DNA of 64,000 nt from Salinibacillus kushneri (GTDB lineage: Bacteria > Bacillota > Bacilli > Bacillales > Alkalibacillaceae). The notes below the pieces were generated by a model. That model had not been told where the DNA came from. It ran no database searches and was given only the letters and a program-made list of their open reading frames with translations. The DNA lies in NCBI RefSeq assembly GCF_900111405.1, contig NZ_FOHJ01000002.1, forward strand, positions 375,407 through 439,406, read 5' to 3'. Positions 19,036 to 27,853 of the stretch are shown here, piece after piece; the first letter of the stretch is position 1; each line of letters begins with the position of its first letter. The position numbers and the translations under genes are program-made.

Positions 19036-20619
19036 ATGACGGATATGAAAACGGAAGTGGATAGACGTAAGACGTTTGCGATTATTTCTCACCCTGATGC
19101 GGGGAAAACAACGCTAACGGAAAAAATGCTTTTATTAGGTGGAGCAATTCGTACAGCGGGTTCTGTAAAAGCAAAAAAATCAGCTAAATTTGCAACCTCA
19201 GACTGGATGGAGCTTGAAAAACAACGAGGAATTTCCGTTACATCAAGCGTAATGCAGTTTGAATACCAGGGATATAAGATTAATATTCTTGATACACCTG
19301 GTCACCAGGATTTTAGTGAGGATACCTATCGAACCCTGATGGCTGTGGACAGTGTGGTTATGATTTTAGACGTAGCCAAAGGTGTTGAGGAACAGACGAA
19401 GAAATTATTTAAAGTTTGTCGGGACCGGGGAATTCCAATTTTTACATTTATTAATAAGATGGACCGTTTTGGTAAGGAGCCTTTTGAGTTGTTTGAGGAA
19501 ATTGAAGAGGTATTAGGTATTGAATCTACTCCTATTAACTATCCAATTGGAATGGGTCCGACGTTTACAGGGGTTTATGACCGATTTGAGAAGCAAATTG
19601 AGTACTATGATAATGGAGAAAAAGTAGGAACACAGGCAATTGAAGACTATGATGAGCTGCAAGAGCATCTTGAAAAAGTGACAGATCAGGAAACCATTGA
19701 CCAGTTAATGGAAGATTTAATGCTTGTAGATGAGGCTGGAAATGAGTTTGATTATGAAGCTGTGGAGAACGGTAAACAAACACCGGTTTTCTTCGGTAGT
19801 GCTGTGTCAAGCTTTGGTGTACCTACATTTTTAGAGCACTTTTTGGAAATGGCTCCATTACCGTCTACTCGGGAATCAACAAAAGGAACTGTTAAACCAA
19901 CAGATGAAGAATTTTCAGGCTTTGTGTTTAAAATTCAAGCAAATATGGATCCTGCTCATCGTGACCGGATTGCCTTTTTACGTATTTGTTCTGGTAAATA
20001 TGAAAAAGGAATGACAACCTGGCTCGATCGCACAGGCAAGCAGATGAAGCTTGCTCTACCTCAGCAGTTCTTTGCTGATAGCCGTGAGAATGTAGAAGAG
20101 GCTTATGCCGGGGATATTATTGGCTTATACGATCCGGGTGTTTATCAAATTGGAGATACTGTATGTGGATCTAAAAATATCTTCAGCTTTGGTGATTTAC
20201 CGCAATTTCCACCAGAGCATTTTGCTAAAGTCCGGCCTAAAAATGCGATGAAGCATAAACAGTATATAAAAGGAATCCAGCAAATTGCCCAGGAAGGTGC
20301 CATTCAGGTTTATCGTACGCCACATATGGAAGAAACCATTTTAGGGGCAGTTGGTCAGCTGCAATTTGATGTATTTATTTATCGAATGAAGGCAGAATAT
20401 GGTGTGGATCTTGTGATGGATACGTTAAGCTATCAAATTGCACGTTGGATAGCAGAGGGAGATGTTCCGGAAAAATTAAGACGCACAAGCACTAACATGA
20501 TGGTGTATGATTATGTAGATCGACCTGTGATGCTTTTCAAAAATGATTTTAATCTTGAGTACTTCCAAAATCAAAATGAAGACATCGTTTTATCAGAACG
20601 GCCTCCAAGGACAGAATAA
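19036..20619 (+). CDS. prfC: Peptide chain release factor 3
   Basis: Translational GTPase that removes RF1 or RF2 from the ribosome after termination. The 527-residue product has G1 SHPDAGKT at 18-25, G3 DTPGHQDFSEDTYR, G4 NKMDR and the RF3-specific C-terminal domain (YGVDLVMDTLSYQIARW). The start is ATG 19036 after AGAAGGAG. The frame extends to a TTG at 18994 that has no ribosome site. RF3 is not universal in Bacillales, so its presence is informative. It appears monocistronic. Confidence 0.95.
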   Translation: MTDMKTEVDRRKTFAIISHPDAGKTTLTEKMLLLGGAIRTAGSVKAKKSAKFATSDWMELEKQRGISVTSSVMQFEYQGYKINILDTPGHQDFSEDTYRTLMAVDSVVMILDVAKGVEEQTKKLFKVCRDRGIPIFTFINKMDRFGKEPFELFEEIEEVLGIESTPINYPIGMGPTFTGVYDRFEKQIEYYDNGEKVGTQAIEDYDELQEHLEKVTDQETIDQLMEDLMLVDEAGNEFDYEAVENGKQTPVFFGSAVSSFGVPTFLEHFLEMAPLPSTRESTKGTVKPTDEEFSGFVFKIQANMDPAHRDRIAFLRICSGKYEKGMTTWLDRTGKQMKLALPQQFFADSRENVEEAYAGDIIGLYDPGVYQIGDTVCGSKNIFSFGDLPQFPPEHFAKVRPKNAMKHKQYIKGIQQIAQEGAIQVYRTPHMEETILGAVGQLQFDVFIYRMKAEYGVDLVMDTLSYQIARWIAEGDVPEKLRRTSTNMMVYDYVDRPVMLFKNDFNLEYFQNQNEDIVLSERPPRTE

Positions 20620-20743
20620 AGGGGAGTTTCACCAAACAAATTGATTTCATGAGCTATTTGTCAGTTGCAAATCTTGGTTTTGTTCATAGAATGTTAGTAG
20701 ATTTTTTATTCATATAACTTACTCTTGTAGGGGAGTGATGGTG

Positions 20744-20851
20744 ATGAAGGATGCAATTCGATTAACCCTTACAGTAGTTGAAGTTATGGTAAATGGAAAA
20801 AAAGTTGTTTATGAACTGAACCAAAAATCTGGAATTGAAATGAACTCTTAG
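20744..20851 (+). CDS. Orphan 35-residue small protein
   Basis: ATG 20744 lies eight bases after GGGGAG and opens a 35-codon frame ending at TAG 20851. The product is a short protein with a beta-prone core (IRLTLTVVEVMVNGKKVVYEL) and no signal peptide or membrane segment. It does not match any family I recognise. A promoter-like TTGCAA-N16-TAGAAT lies at 20665-20692 and an intrinsic terminator begins at the stop codon, so the gene has its own transcription unit. Two in-frame starts lie just upstream (20738 and 20741) and would add one or two residues. Function unknown. Confidence 0.65.
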   Translation: MKDAIRLTLTVVEVMVNGKKVVYELNQKSGIEMNS

Positions 20852-20878
20852 CACTACCGTAAGTGGTGGTGCTTTTTT
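20850..20878 (+). terminator. Terminator of the 35-codon gene
   Basis: AGCACTACC pairs with GGTGGTGCT (one G-T pair) around GTAAGT, followed by T6. The stem begins within the stop codon. Confidence 0.85.
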
Positions 20879-20897
20879 CGTTGAATAAATAAAAACA

Positions 20898-20926
20898 TTG
20901 ACCAAATGACCCAACCCATCTATTAT
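20898..20926 (+). promoter_or_regulatory. Sigma-A promoter of the btu operon
   Basis: TTGACC (20898-20903), 17 bases, TATTAT (20921-20926). It ends 28 bases before the cobalamin aptamer. The -10 lies in an inverted repeat, CTATTAT-AA-ATAATAG. Confidence 0.75.
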
Positions 20927-20953
20927 AAATAATAGATGAAAATCAAATATTGA

Positions 20954-21117
20954 ATAATAGGGTGAGGACAATTGAATTGTCCGCTTAAAAGGGAAGTCCG
21001 GTTAAAATCCGGCGCGGTCCCGCCACTGTAATTGGGAGCGACCTAAGGATATCACTATCAAAATGATGGGAAGATTTAGGGAGCAATGACCATAAGCCAG
21101 GAGACCTGCCTTATTAT
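20954..21117 (+). promoter_or_regulatory. Cobalamin riboswitch
   Basis: The B12 box AGCCAGGAGACCTGCC lies at 21095-21110. The central core AAGTCCGGTTAAAATCCGGC and CCCGCCACTGTAA lie near 20995-21031. ATAATA (20954-20959) can pair with TATTAT (21112-21117) to close P1. A terminator at 21189-21226 is the likely off state. The riboswitch identifies the ABC system downstream as a corrinoid importer and not a siderophore importer. Confidence 0.95.
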
Positions 21118-21188
21118 CCAGCTGATTTTCCTTCGGGTTTAAAGGGAAAGGCTAACATAACGGATTCATTTATGCCGAGTATTGTATG

Positions 21189-21226
21189 AAAGCCTCGATT
21201 TCTTTAAAAACGAAATCGGGGCTTTT
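21189..21226 (+). terminator. Riboswitch-associated terminator before btuF
   Basis: AAAGCCTCGATTTC pairs with GAAATCGGGGCTTT (one G-T pair) around a nine-base loop, then a T-run. It lies between the cobalamin aptamer and btuF. Confidence 0.88.
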
Positions 21227-21233
21227 TGATTGA

Positions 21234-21270
21234 GTGCCTGTCACCACCCGAAAATTGTCGAATTTTATAC
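21234..21270 (+). repeat. Short repeat-like element before btuF
   Basis: GTGCCTGTCACCACCC is followed by AAAATT-GTCG-AATTTT and TATAC. It has the look of short palindromic elements scattered in Bacillaceae genomes. Only one copy was found in this window, so the label rests on recollection of similar sequences elsewhere. Confidence 0.3.
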
Positions 21271-21285
21271 ATAGGAGGAGAGTAA

Positions 21286-22263
21286 ATGAGACAAGGTTTA
21301 AGGATTTTAGGACTTCTTTTTTTCATTGTACTAGTTTCGATTGGATTATTAGGCTGTGCATCAGATGATGAACCGAATCAGGAAGAAAACACAACAGAAG
21401 AATCAGAGAATAATCAGGAAGCAGCAAGTGAATCTGCATTTCCGGTAACCATAACCGATGATTCTGGTGAAGAAGTTGTGATTGAAGAAGAACCAGAGCG
21501 TATTATTTCTGTCATCCCAAGTGCAACTGAAATTATCTTCGGTTTAGACCTTGGTGACAAAGTAGTTGGTGTCACGGATAATGATAATTATCCTGAAGAA
21601 GTAACAGAGATTGAATCTGTTGGCGGGTTAGAGTTAAATACCGAAAAAATCATTTCCTTAGAACCAGATTTAGTGGTTGCTGATGTGAATAATGGAGAAG
21701 CAATTAGCCAATTAAGAGAGCACGGGGTAAACGTCCTGGTATTAGGGGCCCAGAGCCTGGAGGAAACGTATGAAGATATTCAAACGGTTGGTAAAGCAAC
21801 AGGAGCAGTTGAAAAAGCAGATGAAGTAGTAGGATCTATGAAAGAGGATGTTGAGTCTGTTAAATCAGCTGTACAGGATATTCCTGACGATGAACGAAAA
21901 ACCGTTTGGATAGAAGTAGGTGAAGAGCTCTTTTCAGCAGGAAGCGGAACATTTTTAAATGAGCTTGTTGAAACAGCAGGTGGAAAGAATATTATTTCAG
22001 ATCAGGAAGGCTGGCCTCAAGTAAATGAGGAAGAAGTCATTCAGGCGAACCCTGACGTTATTTTCCTGACGTATGCAAGCTATGTGGAAAATGCTGTACA
22101 GAAGGTGAAAGACCGTGAATCATGGAAGGATATTACAGCCATTAAGGATGACCAGGTGTATCCGTTAAATTCAGATATTACAGAGCGGGCAGGTCCTCGT
22201 ATAACAGAAGGTTTACAAATGATAGCGGAAAACTTGTATCCTGAAAAGTTTAACCAGGAATAG
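21286..22263 (+). CDS. btuF: Cobalamin ABC transporter, substrate-binding lipoprotein
   Basis: Extracellular lipoprotein of 325 residues that binds corrinoids. A signal peptide of about 25 residues ends in the lipobox LLGC, followed by an acidic, low-complexity linker (about 27-50). The periplasmic-binding fold of the BtuF/FhuD type follows, with RIISVIPSATEIIFGLDLGDKVVGV near 70. The ribosome site is AGGAGGAG. It is the first gene of a three-gene operon under the cobalamin riboswitch, which supports B12 over an iron-siderophore substrate. B. subtilis calls the homologous system YvrA-C. Confidence 0.9.
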   Translation: MRQGLRILGLLFFIVLVSIGLLGCASDDEPNQEENTTEESENNQEAASESAFPVTITDDSGEEVVIEEEPERIISVIPSATEIIFGLDLGDKVVGVTDNDNYPEEVTEIESVGGLELNTEKIISLEPDLVVADVNNGEAISQLREHGVNVLVLGAQSLEETYEDIQTVGKATGAVEKADEVVGSMKEDVESVKSAVQDIPDDERKTVWIEVGEELFSAGSGTFLNELVETAGGKNIISDQEGWPQVNEEEVIQANPDVIFLTYASYVENAVQKVKDRESWKDITAIKDDQVYPLNSDITERAGPRITEGLQMIAENLYPEKFNQE

Positions 22264-22282
22264 TGGAAAGTAGTGGAATGAT

Positions 22283-23335
22283 ATGAAAGGGCCTCAAAAT
22301 TACTCCCAAAAGCTTATGATTTGGATACCAGTTTTGCTGATCGTTTTGCTATTAACTGTAACGATTAGTATAACAATAGGAAGCGCCGATATTGACATGA
22401 TGACCGTATGGCTTGTGATTGGATCTAATATTCCATTTTTAGGAGACGGAATGGAGCAAACGTGGAAGGATTCGACGGAAACCATCATTTGGAATATTCG
22501 AATGCCTCGAATTATTTTAGGTATGCTGGTAGGTGCCGCCCTTGCAATGGCAGGGGCCATCTATCAGGGAGTGCTGCGTAATCCATTGGCAGATCCCTTT
22601 ATATTAGGGGTTTCCTCAGGCTCAGCCCTTGGTGCAGCTCTTGTTTTATTATTTGGCTTTGAGAGTATGGTTCTGGGTCAATTTACACTTCCTGTTGTTG
22701 CATTTGGTTCGGGTTTACTCACGTTATTTGTCGTTTATACATTAGCCAGAATCAATTACCGTTTGCAAATGGAAACCCTAATTTTAGCAGGGGTTGTTGT
22801 TCAGGCCTTTATCGCTTCGATGTTATCCTTAATTCTGGCTCTATCTGACGAAAAAATGCAAACGATTATGTACTGGATGATGGGTAGTCTCTCCTTAACT
22901 GATTGGAGCTATAACCGCGTTATTTTTCCTTTTGTGTTACTTACCATCCTGTTTGTAACATTTTTAACGAGAGAACTAAATATGCTGGCACTTGGAGAAG
23001 AGGCAGCTTATCATTCGGGTGTCTCTGTTCAAAAGGTTCGGTTGATTTTATTGGTTGTGGCTTCACTTCTAACAGGAGTAGCCGTATCTGTCTCCGGAAC
23101 AATAGGCTTTGTTGGATTAATTATTCCTCATATGATTCGTTTACTGTTTGGATCGGATTATCGTATAATTCTCCCTTTATCAGTTCTCGGCGGAGCAATT
23201 TTTTTAGTAGGAGCAGACACCATTGCAAGAACGATTCTTGAACCGAGGGAATTACCAATCGGGATCATTACAGCCTTTTTAGGTGCTCCCTTTTTTGGTT
23301 ATTTACTTCGAAAAAAGAAATCGAATTATTTTTAG
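22283..23335 (+). CDS. btuC: Cobalamin ABC transporter, permease
   Basis: Integral membrane permease of the FecCD/BtuC family with 350 residues and about ten hydrophobic segments. Conserved features include IRMPRIILGMLVGAALAMAGA near 72, NPLADPFILGVSSGSALGA near 98 and the cytoplasmic coupling loop GTIGFVGLIIPHMIRLLFG near 275. It begins 19 bases after btuF with a weak ribosome site. The btuD ATPase follows. Confidence 0.93.
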   Translation: MKGPQNYSQKLMIWIPVLLIVLLLTVTISITIGSADIDMMTVWLVIGSNIPFLGDGMEQTWKDSTETIIWNIRMPRIILGMLVGAALAMAGAIYQGVLRNPLADPFILGVSSGSALGAALVLLFGFESMVLGQFTLPVVAFGSGLLTLFVVYTLARINYRLQMETLILAGVVVQAFIASMLSLILALSDEKMQTIMYWMMGSLSLTDWSYNRVIFPFVLLTILFVTFLTRELNMLALGEEAAYHSGVSVQKVRLILLVVASLLTGVAVSVSGTIGFVGLIIPHMIRLLFGSDYRIILPLSVLGGAIFLVGADTIARTILEPRELPIGIITAFLGAPFFGYLLRKKKSNYF

Positions 23336-23345
23336 GAGGATCGAT

Positions 23346-24119
23346 ATGCTTACTGTTGACTCCGTAACTAAACATTTTAGCGAAAAAAAAGTTCTGCAGG
23401 ATATAACGTTTCAGGTAGATAAAGGGACTTGTGTCGGCATTATTGGTCCAAATGGTTCAGGGAAGTCTACCTTATTAAAAATTATATCAGGACTTCTTAC
23501 ACCAACCTCTGGTGAAGTGAAATGTAATCATAAAAATATCCTACATCTAAAACAGAAGACTATTGCTAAGAAAATGGCTGTATTGTCCCAGGATGGTTTG
23601 CCTTCATCCCCTATTTCTGTTTTTGATACCGTTTTAATGGGCCGGTATCCTCATATAAAATGGTATCAACGTGAGCGTGCACACGATATAGAAAAGGTCC
23701 AGGATGTTCTTAACTTAACAGGCATCTCTCATTTACAAAATCAGCTTTTAGATACGTTAAGTGGCGGTGAAAAACAAAGAGTAGCCATTGCTAAAGCGAT
23801 GGTGCAGGAGCCTCAAATTCTGTTATTAGATGAACCAACTACTTATCTTGATATTGGACACCAGTTAAATATTCTGGAACTCGTAAACCACTGGCAAAAA
23901 GAGACTGGACTTACGGTAATCATGGTGTTACATGATTTAAACCTGGCTGCCCAATATAGTGATGAACTAATTTTGCTTAATCAAGGAGTTATTGAAGAGA
24001 TTGGAACAAATGAAGAAGTTATCCAAAAAGACATTTTAGAAAGAGTGTATGAAACAGTACCTGAAATTGTTATGCATCCCAAAAATCATGTGCCTCAGAT
24101 ATTGTTGACAAGCAGATAG
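23346..24119 (+). CDS. btuD: Cobalamin ABC transporter, ATP-binding protein
   Basis: ABC ATPase of 257 residues: Walker A GPNGSGKST near 36, signature LSGGEKQR near 138, Walker B ILLLDEPTTYLD near 158 and the switch histidine in MVLHDLNLAAQYS. The start is ATG 23346 after AGGAGG. The frame opens further upstream inside btuC, at 23283, but that part lacks a ribosome site. It energises BtuC. No separate adenosyltransferase gene is seen in this operon. Confidence 0.94.
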   Translation: MLTVDSVTKHFSEKKVLQDITFQVDKGTCVGIIGPNGSGKSTLLKIISGLLTPTSGEVKCNHKNILHLKQKTIAKKMAVLSQDGLPSSPISVFDTVLMGRYPHIKWYQRERAHDIEKVQDVLNLTGISHLQNQLLDTLSGGEKQRVAIAKAMVQEPQILLLDEPTTYLDIGHQLNILELVNHWQKETGLTVIMVLHDLNLAAQYSDELILLNQGVIEEIGTNEEVIQKDILERVYETVPEIVMHPKNHVPQILLTSR

Positions 24120-24298
24120 ACTAACTTCCCTAAGTATTTCATAATGATTTGATAGATGAGCCTTTTTTTAGTGAAAAGCTCTGGGAATTTCTCATCGAAC
24201 TATAGCCCCTCATGAAAGGAAGGAGGGGGGTTTACTGCTAAATTATGCATGATAAAATAGGAAAGAGTGTAATTGATGTCAAAGGAGCCTAAGCATTT

Positions 24299-25114
24299 AT
24301 GATTGAGTGGAAGAATATTTTTCGTGGAATGTTAATGGGGGCCAGTGATGCTGTGCCAGGTGTAAGTGGGGGCACCATTGCTGTGATATTAGGAATTTAT
24401 GATCAACTTATTAAGTCCATTAATGGGATATTGAGTAAGGATTGGAAAAAATATTTAGGTTTTTTAATTCCATTAGGTGCAGGTATTTTGATTGCATTGT
24501 TTACCATCAGTCATATCATTGGCTGGCTGCTTAATAATTACCCCAATCAAACGAACTTTTTCTTTATGGGGCTTATAATTGGTGTTCTTCCTTATTTATT
24601 TCATAAGGCAGATGTAAAGAACAACTTTAACGGAGGGCATTACGTGCTGTTGATTATTGCGACGATACTCGTTGCATCTTTGGCTTTTTTTCATGAGCCA
24701 ACAGAACAAATTTTGGACGTATCGAACCCCCGGGTTTTACTCTCCTTATTCTTCTCTGGCTTTATCGCTAGTATGGCTATGATTGTGCCAGGTATAAGTG
24801 GTTCCATGCTCTTATTATTGATTGGTACATTCGGAACCGTTATGTATGCGATTAAAAACATTGAACTGATAGCTGTAGGTGCTGTGGGACTAGGCGTTAT
24901 TACTGGAATTGTATTATGCAGTAAAATCATCCGCTACTTTCTGGAGCACTACTATTATGCTGCCTACGCAATAATTATCGGCTTGGTTATTGGGTCTGTA
25001 GCCGTTATATTTCCAGGATTTGAAACGAATGTGATGATGTCGATTCTAAGTATTGCAGCCTTTGCTATAGGTTTGATTGCGGCTGTAGGTCTTGGACGAT
25101 TTGAATACAAATAA
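24299..25114 (+). CDS. popT: DUF368 membrane protein, polyprenyl-phosphate transporter
   Basis: The 271-residue protein has about eight hydrophobic segments and the two inverted DUF368 motifs, GASDAVPGVSGGTIAVILGIYD near residue 14 and IVPGISGSMLLLLIGTFG near 160. DUF368 proteins (PopT) have been shown to bring undecaprenyl phosphate back across the membrane for reuse in wall synthesis, and are frequent in salt- or alkali-adapted bacteria. ATG 24299 lies 11 bases after AAAGGAG. It appears to be transcribed alone and has a strong terminator. The assignment rests on the family and not on neighbours. Confidence 0.88.
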   Translation: MIEWKNIFRGMLMGASDAVPGVSGGTIAVILGIYDQLIKSINGILSKDWKKYLGFLIPLGAGILIALFTISHIIGWLLNNYPNQTNFFFMGLIIGVLPYLFHKADVKNNFNGGHYVLLIIATILVASLAFFHEPTEQILDVSNPRVLLSLFFSGFIASMAMIVPGISGSMLLLLIGTFGTVMYAIKNIELIAVGAVGLGVITGIVLCSKIIRYFLEHYYYAAYAIIIGLVIGSVAVIFPGFETNVMMSILSIAAFAIGLIAAVGLGRFEYK

Positions 25115-25138
25115 GAGAAAGCCTTAAGCAGCATACAT

Positions 25139-25177
25139 TGGCACCAACCCTATGTAAAGGATTGGTGCCATAATTTT
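25139..25177. terminator. Terminator between popT and hisJ
   Basis: TGGCACCAA (25139-25147) pairs with TTGGTGCCA (25162-25170), with inner CC/GG pairs, followed by TAATTTTT. It lies between convergent genes. A second hairpin, CTGTC-TACTT-GACAG, lies near 25197-25211. Confidence 0.85.
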
Positions 25178-25237
25178 TGTTCGTTCCTCCACTCACTGTC
25201 TACTTGACAGGTGGAAGTTCAAAATGCTTTTTAAGGC

Positions 25238-26023
25238 TTACATTTTATGAAAAATCGGCTTTTGATTTTCAAAGGTTGCCACGTATTTAAATCCAATAGC
25301 TTTTAACATCTTAAGCGTGTCTTCATAGTGGGTTCCCAGAGTTTTCGGGGCATGGGAATCTGAACCGATTGTTATAATTTCCCCATTCATCTCCTTGTAG
25401 AGCTTTAAAATGTCTTTACTTGGCATCGCCTGTCCTAATCCATATTTAAACCCTGAATTATTGACTTCAATTCCTTTGCCCTCAGGAATGATTACCTTAA
25501 AAATTTCTTCTATGATATCCAAAAAGGATTGAACATTCGGCTCATATTTATACCGCTTTACAAGATCCAAGTGACCGAGAATGCTGTATGATTTAAAGGA
25601 TTGAATACAGGATAAAAATTCGCGGTAGTACTGTTCATATGCCTGGTCAAGTGTTTTATCCTCAAAGTATTCTCCAGAATGCAAATCCTGCCTGTTCGTC
25701 GTGTGCATGGAACAAATGATAAAATCAAACGCTTCATTTGCAACCATATTCTCATAGTCCTTTAAAACATGAGGCTGAACTCCAAGTTCCACACCTTTTT
25801 TAATCGTAATCTGTTGCCCATACTTATCCTGCATTTCCTTTAGCTTCTCCTGGTAAGATTCTAAATCAAGGTGAAAGGTAATCGATGGATCAGGATAGTC
25901 ATAGTCAATGTGTTCCGTAAAGCAAATTTCTTCTATCCCTTTATCAATAGCGTTTTGTATCATTTCCTCCATAGAGGCTTCACAGTCTGCGGAAAAACGG
26001 CTATGTACGTGGTAGTCAAACAT
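25238..26023 (-). CDS. hisJ: Histidinol-phosphatase, PHP family
   Basis: Hydrolyses histidinol phosphate, the penultimate activity of histidine synthesis. PHP metal-binding residues are all present: DYHVHSRFSADC near 3, TEHIDY, GVELGV, CSMHTTN, LGHLDLVKRY and GSDSHAP. The 261-residue product is close to B. subtilis HisJ (YtvP). ATG 26023 follows GAGAGGATGT. A longer frame to 26077 has no ribosome site. It is divergent from hisZ, sharing a 160-base promoter region, and completes the pathway of the operon next to it. Confidence 0.88.
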   Translation of the reverse strand: MFDYHVHSRFSADCEASMEEMIQNAIDKGIEEICFTEHIDYDYPDPSITFHLDLESYQEKLKEMQDKYGQQITIKKGVELGVQPHVLKDYENMVANEAFDFIICSMHTTNRQDLHSGEYFEDKTLDQAYEQYYREFLSCIQSFKSYSILGHLDLVKRYKYEPNVQSFLDIIEEIFKVIIPEGKGIEVNNSGFKYGLGQAMPSKDILKLYKEMNGEIITIGSDSHAPKTLGTHYEDTLKMLKAIGFKYVATFENQKPIFHKM

Positions 26024-26088
26024 TTCGTTTACATCCTCTCTATCTATTATTCTATCAGACCATTTTGACAAATTCATACTTCTTACGG

Positions 26089-26117
26089 TTGACTTATTTC
26101 TCTATAATGATTACAAT
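26089..26117 (+). promoter_or_regulatory. Sigma-A promoter of the his operon
   Basis: TTGACT (26089-26094), 17 bases, TACAAT (26112-26117). It is followed by a leader that carries four 8-base repeats related to AAAGCGAT (about 26139-26172). Confidence 0.65.
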
Positions 26118-26138
26118 ACACTATAACTTTAATTAAAT

Positions 26139-26174
26139 AAAGCGATAAAGCGATAAAATGATAAAGACATAAAG
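26139..26174 (+). repeat. Tandem 8-base repeats in the his leader
   Basis: The units read AAAGCGAT, AAAGCGAT, AAAATGAT and AAAGACAT, followed by AAAG. They lie between the promoter and the hisZ ribosome site. They could be slippage-prone DNA or protein-binding repeats. Nothing else supports a function. Confidence 0.6.
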
Positions 26175-26185
26175 GGATGGTTGTT

Positions 26186-27175
26186 TTGTTACATGAGAGT
26201 AAGAGGATTCCAGAGGGAGTGACAGACTTAGATTCCGCAGCATTAGAAAAGAAGGAAAGCCTGATATCTACACTGAAACAGCTTTATCAGAAGAATGGAT
26301 ATCGCAGAGTACAAACACCGATTTTTGAATATTATGATCTGTTTTTAGATATTAAAGGAACAATTGCTAAGGAGAAAATGATTAAATTAATTGATCGGGA
26401 TGGAAAGATTTTAGTTTTACGTCCAGATGCTACAATTCCGATTGCCAGAATGGTCGCAACAAACTATCAGTCTAAAAGTTCCGATATACGCTTATCCTAT
26501 TTTACTAATGTCTTTCGAATGAACGATCGTGAACAGGACTTACAAAATCGTGAATTGACCCAGGCTGGTATCGAACTCTTTGGCCGTTCAGATGTAAGCG
26601 CCGATGTTGAGGTAATTAAGCTTGCTATTAATTCGATGCAAGAATTAGGCTTTAAGGATTTTAAAATTGATTTGGGTCAGGCGAATTATTTTAAAGAACT
26701 GGTGAATTTATCAACCATTACAGAGGAGCAGCTTCAGGAGATTCGGACTCGAATTGAAAATAAAAATGTGTCCGAACTGCAGAAAATTTTAGACGAAATC
26801 GATTTAGATACAACTTTTAAGGAAGCCATTTTATCTATGCCATTATTGTATGGAACACCAGAAGTCGTATTAGAAAAAGCTGAAAAGCTCGCTTTAAATG
26901 ATGAAATGAAACACGAATTAGACCGTCTCCGCAAAGTATATAAAAAGCTTAGCGTAGAGGGATATCAGCAGTTCTTATCCTTGGATCTGGGATTAATTAA
27001 TCATTTGAATTATTATACAGGAATTATTTTTCAAGGCTTTATAAAAAACTATGGAAAGCCTGTTGTGCTTGGAGGACGCTATGACCAATTAACCAGGCAA
27101 TTTGGATGGGATTTACCTGCAACCGGTTTTGGTTTTTACTTAGATGATTTACTAAGCATGATGAAGGTCAACTAA
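26186..27175 (+). CDS. hisZ: ATP phosphoribosyltransferase regulatory subunit
   Basis: HisZ is a catalytically inactive histidyl-tRNA synthetase-like protein that is required by the short form of HisG and carries histidine feedback. Class II synthetase traces are visible: motif 2-like NVFRMNDREQDLQNRELTQAGIELFG near 110 and the histidine-binding LNYYTGIIFQGFI near 275. It is shorter (about 329 residues) than the roughly 390 of B. subtilis HisZ. I prefer TTG 26186, nine bases after AAAGGG. ATG 26177 directly abuts that site and would add three residues. First gene of the his operon. Confidence 0.9.
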   Translation: MLHESKRIPEGVTDLDSAALEKKESLISTLKQLYQKNGYRRVQTPIFEYYDLFLDIKGTIAKEKMIKLIDRDGKILVLRPDATIPIARMVATNYQSKSSDIRLSYFTNVFRMNDREQDLQNRELTQAGIELFGRSDVSADVEVIKLAINSMQELGFKDFKIDLGQANYFKELVNLSTITEEQLQEIRTRIENKNVSELQKILDEIDLDTTFKEAILSMPLLYGTPEVVLEKAEKLALNDEMKHELDRLRKVYKKLSVEGYQQFLSLDLGLINHLNYYTGIIFQGFIKNYGKPVVLGGRYDQLTRQFGWDLPATGFGFYLDDLLSMMKVN

Positions 27176-27197
27176 TGAGTGTAAAGGTGGTATAGGT

Positions 27198-27836
27198 GTG
27201 AACGAAATTACAATTGCATTAGGAAAAGGAAGATTAGAATCCTTTACTTTGCAGGCATTTAAAAAGTTAGGCATTGAATTTCCCGATTTCACAAAGGATA
27301 GCCGTAAGCTTATTTTCAATGACCGGGAAAATATCTATCAAATTGTACTGGTTAAAGCCAGTGATGTTCCTACTTATGTGGAAAAGGGAGCAGCGGACAT
27401 AGGTATTGTTGGAAAAGATACATTGCTGGAAAGTGGGGCAGATGTTTTTGAGGTATTAGATTTAGGCTTTGGACAATGTAAGTTTGCCGTTGCGGGCCTT
27501 CCAGATTATACCTATGGTTCTGCCTCCAAAATAACTGTAGCGTCTAAATATCCGAATGTAGCCAGAAACTTTTATCATAAAAAAGGGATGTCCATTGAGA
27601 CCATTAAGCTAAATGGATCTGTAGAATTGGCTCCTCTTATTGGCTTGTCGGATGTCATTGTCGATATTGTGGAAACGGGAACGACTTTAAAAGAAAATGG
27701 TTTAGTGGTTTTGGAAGATATATCTGAAATCAGTGCCCGTTTAATAGTAAACAAAGCGAGCTTTAAAACGAAAACAGACCGAATTCATTCGCTAATTGAA
27801 GAGATGCAGTCTATTGTAGAACGGGAAATGGTATGA
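27198..27836 (+). CDS. hisG: ATP phosphoribosyltransferase, short-form catalytic subunit
   Basis: First enzyme of histidine synthesis; joins ATP and PRPP. The 212-residue product lacks the C-terminal ACT-like domain of long HisG, so it needs HisZ, which is encoded just upstream. The start LTIALGKGR-type N-terminus (EITIALGKGRLES) and the PRPP loop DVIVDIVETGTTLKENGL near 150 are present. GTG 27198 follows AAAGGTGG. The stop overlaps an ATG, but the next real gene is hisB at 27854. The hisD gene normally found here is absent. Confidence 0.95.
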   Translation: MNEITIALGKGRLESFTLQAFKKLGIEFPDFTKDSRKLIFNDRENIYQIVLVKASDVPTYVEKGAADIGIVGKDTLLESGADVFEVLDLGFGQCKFAVAGLPDYTYGSASKITVASKYPNVARNFYHKKGMSIETIKLNGSVELAPLIGLSDVIVDIVETGTTLKENGLVVLEDISEISARLIVNKASFKTKTDRIHSLIEEMQSIVEREMV

Positions 27837-27853
27837 GGAAAGGGAGGAAAAGC

